Shown here: one piece after another, positions 19,176 to 26,872 of the stretch
How positions within the stretch are numbered: the stretch's first letter is position 1
Layout: each line of letters opens with the position of its first letter
DNA from: Clavibacter capsici
GTDB lineage: Bacteria > Actinomycetota > Actinomycetes > Actinomycetales > Microbacteriaceae
DNA length: 64,000 nucleotides
Direction: 5' to 3'
NCBI RefSeq assembly: GCF_001280205.1
Contig: NZ_CP012573.1
Span: 2,480,001-2,544,000 of the forward strand
Made by a program: the position numbers and the translations under genes
Notes under the pieces: generated by a model
Database searches by the model: none
Told to the model about the DNA's origin: nothing
What the model saw: only the letters and a program-made list of their open reading frames with translations

Positions 19176-19712
19176 TCAGCCCAGCGGCTTCTCGAAGCAG
19201 ATCGAGTTCGTGACCGGGATGTACGGCGGGTACACGTCGATCGGCAGCCAGCCCGCAGTCTCGTAGAGCCGCACGGCGTCGGGCTGCCGGTCGCCCGTCT
19301 GCAGGATCAGCCGGCGCGCGCCGCGCTCCCGGCCGACCCGCTCGAGCTCCGCCATGAGCACGCGCGCGAGGCCCGTGCCGCGGTGCGCCGGATCCACGAC
19401 GACCTTCTTCAGCTCCAGCTCGCCGCGCAGCCGTCGGATGACGCCGTGCGCGGCCGCCTCCCGGTCGTCGCCCTCCGGCACGAGCAGCACGACGGCCTCC
19501 ACGTCGGCCGGGTCGAGCGCGAACGCGACGGCGGCCTTCGCGGGCCAGTCGGGGTCGTCCGCGTGACGGCCCTCGTACCGCTCGTCCATCTCGTCCTCCA
19601 TGGCGCGGCGGATCCGGGCGCCGCGCGGGTCGTCCCACCCCACGACCTCGGTGCGGTAGGCGCGCCCGTCGCGTGCGACGTGACGGGTGGCGGAGTCGTG
19701 CTGGTCGTCCAT
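19176..19712 (-). CDS. GNAT-family N-acetyltransferase
   Basis: A 178-residue acetyltransferase. The acetyl-CoA-binding motif A is VVVDPAHRGTGLARVLMAEL (Q/RxxGxG/A pattern), followed by the beta-alpha element RRLILQTGDRQPDAVRLYETAGW. The N-terminal 60 residues (MDDQHDSATRHVARDGRAYR) are charged. ATG 19712 is chosen because the upstream extension to 19943 runs through the nrdB terminator hairpin. The substrate is unknown. Confidence 0.85.
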   Translation of the reverse strand: MDDQHDSATRHVARDGRAYRTEVVGWDDPRGARIRRAMEDEMDERYEGRHADDPDWPAKAAVAFALDPADVEAVVLLVPEGDDREAAAHGVIRRLRGELELKKVVVDPAHRGTGLARVLMAELERVGRERGARRLILQTGDRQPDAVRLYETAGWLPIDVYPPYIPVTNSICFEKPLG

Positions 19713-19751
19713 GGGCCCTCTCGGTGCTGGCGATGCTGCGGGTGACGGCAT

Positions 19752-19800
19752 GACGACGCCCGCACCGGCATCCGGGTGGATGCGCGGCGCGGGCGTCGTC
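19752..19800 (-). terminator. hairpin terminator downstream of nrdB
   Basis: GACGACGCCCGC and GCGGGCGTCGTC form a perfect 12-bp stem around a 25-base loop, 41 bases beyond the nrdB stop codon. Confidence 0.6.
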
Positions 19801-19840
19801 GACGGTGCGGTGCGGCGGTCTCCCGCAACGGCGGCCGGTG

Positions 19841-20836
19841 CTACTTGGCGCCGACCGTGGCGGACGCGTTCGACTCGTACGACGTGTTGGTCGACTCGAA
19901 GAAGTTGACGAGCTGGAGCGTGTCGTTCGCCGTCGCCATCCACTTCGCCGGGTTGGAGACCTTGTACTCGGCCTCGAAGCCGAGCTCCTCGAGGCGGCGG
20001 TCGGCCAGGTACTTCACGTACTGGTTGATGTAGTTCGCGTTGAGGCCGAGGATGCCGTTCGGCAGGAGGTCCTTGTTGTACTGCTCCTCCATCTCGACGG
20101 CGTCGAGGATCATCTGCTTGATCTCGGCGGCGAACTCCTCCGTCTGCAGGTCAGGGTTCTCCTCGAGCACCGTGAGGATCAGGTTGATGCCGAACTTGAG
20201 GTGCAGCGACTCGTCGCGCACGATCCAGTCCATGAGCGAGCCGAAGTTGCGCAGCAGGTTCCGCTGGCGGAACGAGAGCGACACCATGAAGCCCGAGTAG
20301 AACCAGATGCCCTCGAGGATCACGTTGTACGCGACGAGGTTCCGGACGAAGTCCTTCTTGCCCTCGGTGGTGGTGATGTCGAGGGTCTGCTCGGTCATCC
20401 GCTTGATGAACTTGACCTCGAACTCCTCCTTGCGCGCCATCGACGGGATGTCGACGTGGGAGTTGTACGCGGCCTCGCGGTCGATCGGGAACGTCTCCAG
20501 GACGTACTCGAACGACATGCAGTGGTTCGCCTCCTCCCACATCTGCTTCGCCAGGTAGAGGTGGCACTCCGGGGCGTTGATGTAGGGGTAGACGCCGAAC
20601 GCGAGCGCCTTGTTCACGAGGAGCTCGTTCGGGTTGAAGTAGCTCATGAGGAACGTGATCGCGTGGCGCTCCTCGTCCGTCATCTTCTTGAAGTCCGCGA
20701 TGTCCTCGCCGAGCTGGATCTCGTTGGGGAACCACGTGTTGGCGACGGCCTGGTCGTACAGGTCCATGGCCCACTGGTAGTTGACGGGCTTGAGGAGGAG
20801 GCCCTCCTGGATTCCCGTGCCGAGGATCTTCGACAT
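19841..20836 (-). CDS. nrdB: ribonucleotide reductase beta subunit, class Ic-like (no radical Tyr)
   Basis: A 331-residue R2 subunit that supplies the oxidising equivalent for ribonucleotide reduction. The dimetal ligands can be assigned as E71, E102, H105, E175, E209 and H212. Two features differ from class Ia/Ib: the first ligand is Glu rather than Asp, and the residue four after H105, where the radical Tyr should be, is F109 (WEEANHCMSFEY). The ligand spacing equals that I recall for the Chlamydia trachomatis class Ic protein (E89, E120, H123, F127, E193, E227, H230), which uses a Mn(IV)/Fe(III) cofactor. A C-terminal Tyr (NTSYES) is available for radical transfer. It lies 93 bases after the short tail ORF. 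Confidence 0.93.
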   Translation of the reverse strand: MSKILGTGIQEGLLLKPVNYQWAMDLYDQAVANTWFPNEIQLGEDIADFKKMTDEERHAITFLMSYFNPNELLVNKALAFGVYPYINAPECHLYLAKQMWEEANHCMSFEYVLETFPIDREAAYNSHVDIPSMARKEEFEVKFIKRMTEQTLDITTTEGKKDFVRNLVAYNVILEGIWFYSGFMVSLSFRQRNLLRNFGSLMDWIVRDESLHLKFGINLILTVLEENPDLQTEEFAAEIKQMILDAVEMEEQYNKDLLPNGILGLNANYINQYVKYLADRRLEELGFEAEYKVSNPAKWMATANDTLQLVNFFESTNTSYESNASATVGAK

Positions 20837-20885
20837 TGGTGTCTCTTCTTCCGATTCGCTTCTAGCTCGTGGTTCGTGTGGGGAC

Positions 20886-20913
20886 GGGCCGCGCCGCGCT
20901 GGCTGCGCGGCCC
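20886..20913 (-). other. intercistronic hairpin between the nrdA tail ORF and nrdB
   Basis: GGGCCGCGC and GCGCGGCCC form a 9-bp perfect stem with a 10-base loop in the 93-base gap before nrdB. No T-run follows on the transcribed strand, so it may be a processing or attenuation element rather than a full terminator. Confidence 0.4.
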
Positions 20914-20929
20914 GCTGCGGCGGTCCTGC

Positions 20930-21007
20930 CTACTGGCAGGAGTCGCACTGGAGCTCGTCCATGGGGTCCATGGGGACGACGTAGTCGCCGAACGTGTCGT
21001 CGTTCAT
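20930..21007 (-). CDS. 25-residue peptide carrying the CxxC tail expected at the NrdA C-terminus
   Basis: A 26-codon ORF starting at ATG 21007, one base overlapping the nrdA stop (TGATG). It begins MNDDTFGDYVVPMDPMDE and ends LQCDSCQ. A C-terminal Cys-x-x-Cys on an acidic flexible tail is what class I NrdA proteins use to re-reduce their active-site disulfide, and NrdA here has no cysteine in its own tail. The ATG has a near-ideal Shine-Dalgarno (GGGAGG, 9-base spacing) inside the nrdA coding sequence. It could be a separate protein acting in trans, the result of a -1 frameshift fusing it to NrdA, or a base-call error splitting one gene. Confidence 0.7.
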   Translation of the reverse strand: MNDDTFGDYVVPMDPMDELQCDSCQ

Positions 21008-23511
21008 CAGCGTGCACCTCCCACTCCGCCGAAGCCGAAGCCCTTGCGGGGCGCGGGAGCGGCCTCGGGCGCCGGGGCGTCCGCGGTCGCGGTGGATGCG
21101 GGGGCCGCCGACGCGGGGACGGCCGCGGGAGCGCCGCCGCCGAATCCGCCGAAGCCCTTGCGCTTGGTGCCGTCGGCGTCCTGGGACTTGTCGACCTTCA
21201 CGGTCGACTGCTCGGCCGTGTGGCGCGGCTTCATGTGCAGGTAGTACGTGGTCTTGACCCCGCGCTCCCAGCCGGCGAAGTAGATGTCCATCATGTCGCC
21301 GAGGTCGCGCGTCTCGAGGTACATGTTGCGGCTGATGGCCTGGTCGATCCACTTCTGCGCACGCGCGGCGACCTCGAGGAACGCGTACGGCGAGAGCTGG
21401 AAGCTCGTGCGGTACGTGGCCTTGACCGAGTCCGGGATGGCGGCGATGTTCTGGATGTCGCCCTGGCTGCGGAGGATGCTCTCCCGCACGGTCTCCCAGA
21501 GGCCGAGCTCCTGCAGGTCCTTCACCAGGTTCCGGTTGACCTCGAGGAACTTGCCCGAGGAGGTGGAGCGGCTGAAGATCTGCGAGAACTGCGGGTCGAG
21601 GCCGGGGGTGGTGCCGGCGACGAGGCCGATGGACGCGGTGGGCGCGATCGCCATGAGCGTCGCGTTGCGCATCCCGCCCTTGACCTTGGCGCGGAGCGCG
21701 TCCCAGTCGAGGCGCGTGGTGCGGTTGACCTTGACGGGCACGCCGCGGTCGGCCTCCATGAGCGCGATCGAGTCGAGCGGCACGAGGCCCTCCGACCAGC
21801 GGGATCCCTCGAAGTTCGGGTACGCGCCGCGCTCCTTCGCCAGGTCCGCCGACTCGTCGATGGCCGCGTAGGAGACGTGCTCCATGATCTCGTCGATCAG
21901 GTCGTACGACTCCTCGGACTCGTACGAGTACCCGAGCTTCTCCACGACGTCGGTGAAGCCCATGACGCCGAGGCCCACCGCGCGGTTCTGCTGGTTGGAG
22001 AAGTCCGCCTCCTTCACGCTGGAGCGCGTGATGTCGATGAGGTTGTCGAGCTGGCGCACCGCGAGGCGCGCGCTCTGCTCGATCTTCGCGAAGTCGATCT
22101 TGCCGTCGGAGAAGTGCTGCGACAGGTTGATGGACGCCAGGTTGCAGACGGAGACGTTGTCCTCGTCCTGCGGCAGCGTGATCTCGGTGCAGAGGTTCGA
22201 GAGGTGGATCGTGCCCGTGTTGTTGTTGAGGGCGCGGTTGTTGATCGTGTCCTTCCAGGTCAGCCACGGGTGGCTGGTGGTCTGGAGCGAGATGAGGATC
22301 GACTTGAACTGCTCCCGCGCCTTGATGCGCTTGAACATGCGGATCCGCCCGGCCTCGGCCTCGCCCACGTAGAACGCGTAGCGCTCCGAGAACGCCTTGC
22401 CGTACAGCTCGTTGAGGTCGGAGACCTCCAGCGGGTCGAAGAGGAACCAGTCCTCGTCGTCCTGGACGCGCTTCATGAACTCGTCGCTGATCCACACGGC
22501 CGTGTTGGCGGTGCGGGTGCGGCGGTACGGGTCGCCCGAGTTCTGGCGGAGGTCGAGGAACTCGGGGAAGTCGAGGTGCCAGTTCTCCATGTAGAAGCAC
22601 AGGGCGCCGAACTTCTTGCCGCCGCGGCTGACGGCGCGGAGCACCGAGTCGATGGTGTGCATGAACGGGATCGGGCCCGTGGAGGTGGTGTTGTTCGAGC
22701 GGATGGGCGAGCCCTGCGCGCGCAGCTTGGAGACGGAGAGGCCGATGCCGCCCGTGCCCTTCGTGAGCCACATGACGTCGCGCGTGGTCTTCGCGATGTG
22801 CTCGATGTCGTCCTGCATCTCCATGACGAAGCAGTTCGCGAGCTGCGGGTAGATGGTTCCCGCGTTGACGAGGGTGGAGCCGGCCGCGAGGTACTCGAGC
22901 TTCGACATCTTCTCGTAGAAGGCGATGGCCGTCTCGGTGGGGTTCTGCTCGTTGAGCGCGAGGCCCATCGCGATGCGCATCCAGAAGTACTGGGGCACCT
23001 CGAGGGCGTCGCCGTTGCGGCCCTTGATGCCGTAGCGGTTGTTCAGCGTGACGACGCCGATGTACTTCAGCAGCTCGTCGTGCGCCGGCTCGAGGGCCTG
23101 GGCGAGGCGCTCCAGGTCGAACAGCTGCACGAGGCGGGAGTCGAGGAGCATCTCGTCGACGCCGCGCTGGATGTTGCGGGCGAAGTGCTCCGCGTGGAGG
23201 CGCTTGAGCTCCTCGGGCGACGAGTAGTCGCCGAGGACGCGCTTGTAGATGGTCTTGAGGAGGAGGCGCGCGGCGACGGTGTCGAACGCCGGGTCGTCCT
23301 TCACGTTCTGGAGCGCGACCTGGATGACGGCCTCATCCAGCTGCTGCGTGGTGATCCCGTCGAAGAGGGTGATCTCCAGCTCGGACGCGATCTGCGTGAC
23401 CCAGCCGATGTTCTCGTCGAGGCCCTGCGTGGCGTCCTCGATGGCCAGGTTGATGCGGTTCGCGTCGTACGGCTCCCGCGTGCCGTCGCGCTTCACTACG
23501 GTGATGGACAC
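21007..23511 (-). CDS. nrdA: ribonucleotide reductase alpha subunit, class I, lacking its C-terminal Cys pair
   Basis: An 834-residue catalytic subunit converting NDPs to dNDPs. An N-terminal ATP-cone (about 1-90, VVKRDGTREPYDANRI) allows allosteric activity control. The active-site residues are present: C227 (LANCF), N439/C441/E443 (SNLCTE), C456 (VCNLAS) and the Tyr pair Y756-Y757 (TTYYLHM). After residue 780 the protein becomes an Ala/Pro/Gly linker with a repeated KGFGGFGGG / RKGFGFGGVGG element and stops without the usual cysteine pair. The start is GTG 23511 with AGGAG ahead of it. First gene of the operon nrdA - tail ORF - nrdB. Confidence 0.95.
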   Translation of the reverse strand: MSITVVKRDGTREPYDANRINLAIEDATQGLDENIGWVTQIASELEITLFDGITTQQLDEAVIQVALQNVKDDPAFDTVAARLLLKTIYKRVLGDYSSPEELKRLHAEHFARNIQRGVDEMLLDSRLVQLFDLERLAQALEPAHDELLKYIGVVTLNNRYGIKGRNGDALEVPQYFWMRIAMGLALNEQNPTETAIAFYEKMSKLEYLAAGSTLVNAGTIYPQLANCFVMEMQDDIEHIAKTTRDVMWLTKGTGGIGLSVSKLRAQGSPIRSNNTTSTGPIPFMHTIDSVLRAVSRGGKKFGALCFYMENWHLDFPEFLDLRQNSGDPYRRTRTANTAVWISDEFMKRVQDDEDWFLFDPLEVSDLNELYGKAFSERYAFYVGEAEAGRIRMFKRIKAREQFKSILISLQTTSHPWLTWKDTINNRALNNNTGTIHLSNLCTEITLPQDEDNVSVCNLASINLSQHFSDGKIDFAKIEQSARLAVRQLDNLIDITRSSVKEADFSNQQNRAVGLGVMGFTDVVEKLGYSYESEESYDLIDEIMEHVSYAAIDESADLAKERGAYPNFEGSRWSEGLVPLDSIALMEADRGVPVKVNRTTRLDWDALRAKVKGGMRNATLMAIAPTASIGLVAGTTPGLDPQFSQIFSRSTSSGKFLEVNRNLVKDLQELGLWETVRESILRSQGDIQNIAAIPDSVKATYRTSFQLSPYAFLEVAARAQKWIDQAISRNMYLETRDLGDMMDIYFAGWERGVKTTYYLHMKPRHTAEQSTVKVDKSQDADGTKRKGFGGFGGGAPAAVPASAAPASTATADAPAPEAAPAPRKGFGFGGVGGAR
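21017..21022 (-). promoter_or_regulatory. ribosome binding site for the NrdA-tail ORF
   Basis: GGGAGG within the last codons of nrdA, nine bases before ATG 21007. Its quality argues that the short ORF is translated on its own. Confidence 0.6.
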
Positions 23512-23689
23512 TCTGCTCCTCGTCGTCTTCGTCGTCCGCGCTGATCGGCGGCGGACTGTCCCGGGGTCGGCGGGGACGCGGTGCGGGACGTACCCGCCGC
23601 GCCCTGCGCCTCACCAGGGGAAATGCTCGGCAGGCCCCTCCGCGCCCGCTCCGTGGAGCCGGGACGACCGGGGGCCGCTGCCGTCTTCA

Positions 23690-23705
23690 TCACTATATAT
23701 GCGGG
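23690..23705. promoter_or_regulatory. NrdR box 1
   Basis: TCACTATATATGCGGG resembles the NrdR consensus (acaCTATATATagtgt) in 10 of its first 11 positions. It overlaps the putative nrdA -10 element. NrdR is the ATP/dATP-sensing repressor of ribonucleotide reductase genes; its own gene is not in this window. Confidence 0.7.
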
Positions 23706-23722
23706 CCCCCGGCCAGGACCAA
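23694..23722 (-). promoter_or_regulatory. putative nrdA promoter
   Basis: Reading the minus strand, TTGGTC (23722-23717) is followed after 17 bases by TATATA (23699-23694). The -35 is a partial match and the -10 is good. Transcription would begin near 23687, giving a leader of about 175 bases ahead of GTG 23511. Confidence 0.5.
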
Positions 23723-23737
23723 CCCCATATGTAGTGG
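23722..23737. promoter_or_regulatory. NrdR box 2
   Basis: ACCCCATATGTAGTGG matches 12 of 16 consensus positions. It starts 32 bases from box 1, three helical turns, the spacing typical of paired NrdR boxes. Confidence 0.7.
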
Positions 23738-23753
23738 GCGTGTCGTCCACAGG

Positions 23754-23762
23754 TGTGGACAA
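23754..23762 (-). promoter_or_regulatory. DnaA box
   Basis: TGTGGACAA, the exact complement of the actinobacterial DnaA box TTGTCCACA. A one-mismatch copy (TCGTCCACA) lies at 23743-23751. Confidence 0.6.
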
Positions 23763-23772
23763 CTCGGCGGAC

Positions 23773-23781
23773 TTGTCCACA
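23773..23781 (+). promoter_or_regulatory. DnaA box
   Basis: TTGTCCACA, a perfect match to the high-GC DnaA box, inverted relative to the box at 23754 with 10 bases between them. It lies in the 363-base region shared by nrdA and the divergent MFS gene. Confidence 0.6.
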
Positions 23782-23874
23782 GGTTCCACAGGCTACGGAG
23801 CGCCGCCGACATCGCTGTCCGGTGGCGCCCGCGGCTGCGGGAGGAGGCCCGCCGGCCGGTAGGATCTGACCCTC

Positions 23875-25086
23875 GTGAGCACGTATGGAAGCCTCCTCAA
23901 GACCCGCGGCGTGGGCCGGATCATCACCGCCCAGCTCGTCGCGCGCTTCCCGGGCGGCATGCTCTCGCTGGCGTTCCTCATGCACGTCGAGCGGATCCAC
24001 GAGTCGTACGGCGCCGCCGGCCTCGTGCTCGCGGCGACCAGCATCGGCCAGGCCGTCGCCGGCCCCCTCACCAGCAGGTGGATGGGCGTGTGGGGCATGA
24101 GGCCGGTCCTCATCCTCACCTCGGCCGTGTGCACGGTGGCCGTGGTCGCCGTCGCGCTCGGCGACGCGAGCACCTCGGTCCCCGTGTTCATGGCGCTCGG
24201 CCTCCTCGCCGGGCTCGCCAACCCGCCCGTGCAGCCGGCCGTCCGCACCATCTACCCCAAGATGGTCAACTCGAAGCAGCTGACGCCCCTGTTCTCGCTC
24301 GACGCGTCGGCGCAGGAGATCATCTGGGTGCTCGGTCCCGTCATCGCGACCTTCCTCGCGATCCAGGTGGACACGAGCGCCGGGATCCTCGTCGCCGCGG
24401 CCTTCCTCGTCGGCGGCGGCGCGTGGTTCATCTCCTCCCCCGAGCTCGGCCGGGTGCGCATCCCCCGCAGCAAGCGCCGCTTCGGCGTGGTGCTCGGCCG
24501 CCCGCCGGTGCTGCTCAGCACGATCGTCGGCTTCCTGCTCATCGCCGCGTGCTCCGCGATCGAGGCGGGCGTCGTCGCGGTGTACGGCCACGGCGGACCG
24601 GAGGCCGGCTTCGTCCTCGCGATCTTCGCGGTCGGCTCGCTCATCGGCGGCCTCGCGCTCGGCCACATCCCCATCAGCCCGTGGGCCATGGCCCGGCGCA
24701 TGACGATCATCCTGGTCGGCACGGCCCTGGCCGCGGTCTGGATGCAGTTCGCCTGGCTCTCCGTCTTCCTCTTCCTCGCGGGCGTCGGCATCGCGCCGGC
24801 CCTCGCCGTGCTCTTCGCGGTCGTCTCGTCGTCGGTGCGCTTCAGCGACACGGCGGAGGCGTACGGGTGGGTCGGCACCGGCCAGCTGATCGGGGCGGCG
24901 CTCGGCTCCGCCGCGGCGGGCTTCGTCATCGACGCGCAGGGGGCGCAGGGCGCGTTCGTTGTCGCGGCCGCGCTGCTCGCGGCGGGCGCGGCCATCGCCG
25001 CCGCCTTCCACCGCCACAGCCCCGACCTCCGGGGTCGCGACGCGGGCCCGATGCCGGACACGGAGCCCGTCGCCATCGTCACCTGA
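23875..25086 (+). CDS. MFS transporter
   Basis: A 403-residue integral membrane protein with about 12 hydrophobic segments and no large soluble domain. The loop between helices 2 and 3 (SRWMGVWGMRPVLI) corresponds to the MFS signature region, and the halves show the usual 6+6 arrangement around a basic central loop (IPRSKRRFG). The start is GTG 23875. Substrate cannot be inferred. It is divergent from nrdA, so its promoter may share the NrdR/DnaA region. A short C-terminal hydrophilic tail ends VAIVT. Confidence 0.85.
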   Translation: MSTYGSLLKTRGVGRIITAQLVARFPGGMLSLAFLMHVERIHESYGAAGLVLAATSIGQAVAGPLTSRWMGVWGMRPVLILTSAVCTVAVVAVALGDASTSVPVFMALGLLAGLANPPVQPAVRTIYPKMVNSKQLTPLFSLDASAQEIIWVLGPVIATFLAIQVDTSAGILVAAAFLVGGGAWFISSPELGRVRIPRSKRRFGVVLGRPPVLLSTIVGFLLIAACSAIEAGVVAVYGHGGPEAGFVLAIFAVGSLIGGLALGHIPISPWAMARRMTIILVGTALAAVWMQFAWLSVFLFLAGVGIAPALAVLFAVVSSSVRFSDTAEAYGWVGTGQLIGAALGSAAAGFVIDAQGAQGAFVVAAALLAAGAAIAAAFHRHSPDLRGRDAGPMPDTEPVAIVT

Positions 25087-25185
25087 CCCCGTCGCCGACG
25101 GGAGCCGCGCAGATCCGCCGGCGCCGCGCCCCAGAGTCTCCGCCCCCGCGGAAAAACGGACGCCCGCCCTGGATAGTGTGAGGGC

Positions 25186-25659
25186 ATGACCTCTCAGCAG
25201 ACCCCTCTGACCACGCGCCGGCTGCGGGCCGGGATCGCCGGACTGGGGCTCGTCCTCGGCCTCGCGCTCGCCGGATGCAGCTCGCCCGCCGCCGATGACG
25301 CCGCGACCCCCACGCCCTCCGCCTCCGCGTCTGCTTCCGCCGAGGCCGCGACCCCCACGCCCGAGGCGAGCGCGGACGCCGGCTCCGGCGACGCCGCCGC
25401 CCCCGGATCCCGCGAGGCCATCGCCTCGAAGACCCGCGACATCGCCTGCGGCCTCAAGGACAAGTCCACGCTGGAGGAGTCCGACGTCCAGGCGTTCCGC
25501 GACCTCGGCACCGAGATCAGCGCGTCGACCGAGACCGGCGCGGCCTCGGCCGGCCAGCAGATCACGGCCCTCGCCGACCAGATCGCGCCCGGCGTCGGCC
25601 AGCCGATCAGCGACGAGCTGAAGACGCAGATGTCGACCGCCTGCGACCAGCTGCAGTAG
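25186..25659 (+). CDS. hypothetical lipoprotein
   Basis: A 157-residue secreted protein. A signal peptide with basic start (TTRRLRAG) runs into the lipobox LALAGC, so the mature protein should be lipid-anchored at the Cys near residue 30. An Ala/Thr/Pro/Ser-rich linker (about 31-80) is followed by an 75-residue helical domain with two Cys (IACGLKD, STACDQLQ) that could pair. I do not recognise the domain. Its mRNA ends at a strong hairpin. Confidence 0.75.
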   Translation: MTSQQTPLTTRRLRAGIAGLGLVLGLALAGCSSPAADDAATPTPSASASASAEAATPTPEASADAGSGDAAAPGSREAIASKTRDIACGLKDKSTLEESDVQAFRDLGTEISASTETGAASAGQQITALADQIAPGVGQPISDELKTQMSTACDQLQ

Positions 25660-25673
25660 CGCATCCGCACGGA

Positions 25674-25710
25674 CGACGGCCCCGGTCAGCATCGCTGACC
25701 GGGGCCGTCG
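25674..25710. terminator. bidirectional hairpin terminator
   Basis: GACGGCCCCGGTCAGC and GCTGACCGGGGCCGTC form a perfect 16-bp stem with the three-base loop ATC. It lies between the convergent lipoprotein and aldo/keto reductase genes. Confidence 0.85.
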
Positions 25711-25725
25711 CACGTCCCGGCGGGA

Positions 25726-26718
25726 CTACCAGCGCGGGTGGACCGCGGCGCGGAAGTACCGGTCGTAGACGTCCGCGACCTGGCGCTCGAAGACCTCGCC
25801 GAGCGCGGGAGCGTCGCCGGCGCGCGCGTTCGCCTGGGCCTGCTCCGCGTTGCGGGCACCCGGGATCACCGTGGAGACGCCCTCACGCTGCACGATCCAC
25901 GCGAGCGCGACCTGCGCGGGCGTGAGGTCGGGTGCGGCCTCGTGCGCGGCGGCCGCGAACTCGCGGGCCGCGGCCACGCCGTCGTCGTAGTCGACGCCCG
26001 AGAACGTCTCCCCCACGTCGAACGCCGCGCCCTGGCGGTTGAAGTTCCGGTGGTCGGTCTCGGCGAAGGTCGTCTCCGCGGAGTAGCGGCCGCTGAGGAG
26101 GCCCGAGGCGAGCGGCACGCGGGCGATGATCCCGACGCCCGCCTCGACGGCGGCCGGCAGCACGCGGTCGAGCGGCTTGAGGCGGAACGCGTTGAGGATG
26201 ATCTGCACGCTCGCGACGCCGGGGCGCGCGATGGCGAGGAGGGCCTCGTCGGTCGTCTCGACGCTGACGCCGTACGACGCGATGGCCCCGTCGGCGACGA
26301 GCTCGTCGAGGGCGTCGTACACGCGGTCGCTCGAGAAGACGGGCGTGGGCGGGCAGTGCAGCTGCACGAGGTCGAGCGTCTCGACGCCGAGGTTCCGGCG
26401 CGAGCGGTCGGTCCACTCGCGGAAGCGGTCGAGGGTGAAGTTCGCGGGGTCCTGCGCGTCGCGGCGGCCCATCTTGGTCGCGACCGTGACGCCCGAGTCC
26501 GGGTGCGCGCGGAGCCAGGATCCGATGATCGTCTCGCTGCGACCGTCGCCGTAGACGTCGGCCGTGTCGAAGAACGTGATGCCCGCGTCGGCCGCGGCGT
26601 CGAGCACGGCGAGCGCGTCGTCCTCGGCGACGTCACCCCAGTCCCCGCCGAGCTGCCAGGTCCCGAGTCCGATGACCGAGACGTTCCGATGGGTCCTGCC
26701 GAGGCTTCTCTGCTCCAT
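25726..26718 (-). CDS. aldo/keto reductase
   Basis: A 330-residue reductase of the larger, potassium-channel-beta-like AKR branch. Motifs: GLGTWQLGGDWG, FFDTADVYGDGRSETIIG (catalytic Asp and Tyr), VATKMGRRD, DLVQLHCPP, SYGVSVE and the C-terminal cofactor segment GVSTVIPGARNAEQAQAN. Starts at ATG 26718. Only distantly similar to the reductase at 10602-11444. Substrate unknown. Confidence 0.9.
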   Translation of the reverse strand: MEQRSLGRTHRNVSVIGLGTWQLGGDWGDVAEDDALAVLDAAADAGITFFDTADVYGDGRSETIIGSWLRAHPDSGVTVATKMGRRDAQDPANFTLDRFREWTDRSRRNLGVETLDLVQLHCPPTPVFSSDRVYDALDELVADGAIASYGVSVETTDEALLAIARPGVASVQIILNAFRLKPLDRVLPAAVEAGVGIIARVPLASGLLSGRYSAETTFAETDHRNFNRQGAAFDVGETFSGVDYDDGVAAAREFAAAAHEAAPDLTPAQVALAWIVQREGVSTVIPGARNAEQAQANARAGDAPALGEVFERQVADVYDRYFRAAVHPRW

Positions 26719-26872
26719 GGGTCGAGCCTACGCGCGGGCCGACCCCGAGCCGGGCGCGGGCGGTCGCGCGATCCATGGCCGACGCTCGTGCTCGTCATGG
26801 GGTGCTCATAGGGAGGGGCGGTGTGATCTTCCCATCGCCCCCACCGGGCCACCCGAGACACGAAGGACCGTC

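Noticed and set aside
20930-22771. Reading the CxxC tail as the end of a 613-residue protein in its own frame
   Set aside because: Upstream of ATG 21007 this frame is a shadow of nrdA; only the last 25 codons lie outside nrdA.
23740-23800. Replication origin suggested by DnaA boxes
   Set aside because: Only two perfect boxes, no A/T-rich unwinding element and no dnaA/dnaN neighbours; a regulatory role at nrdA is simpler.
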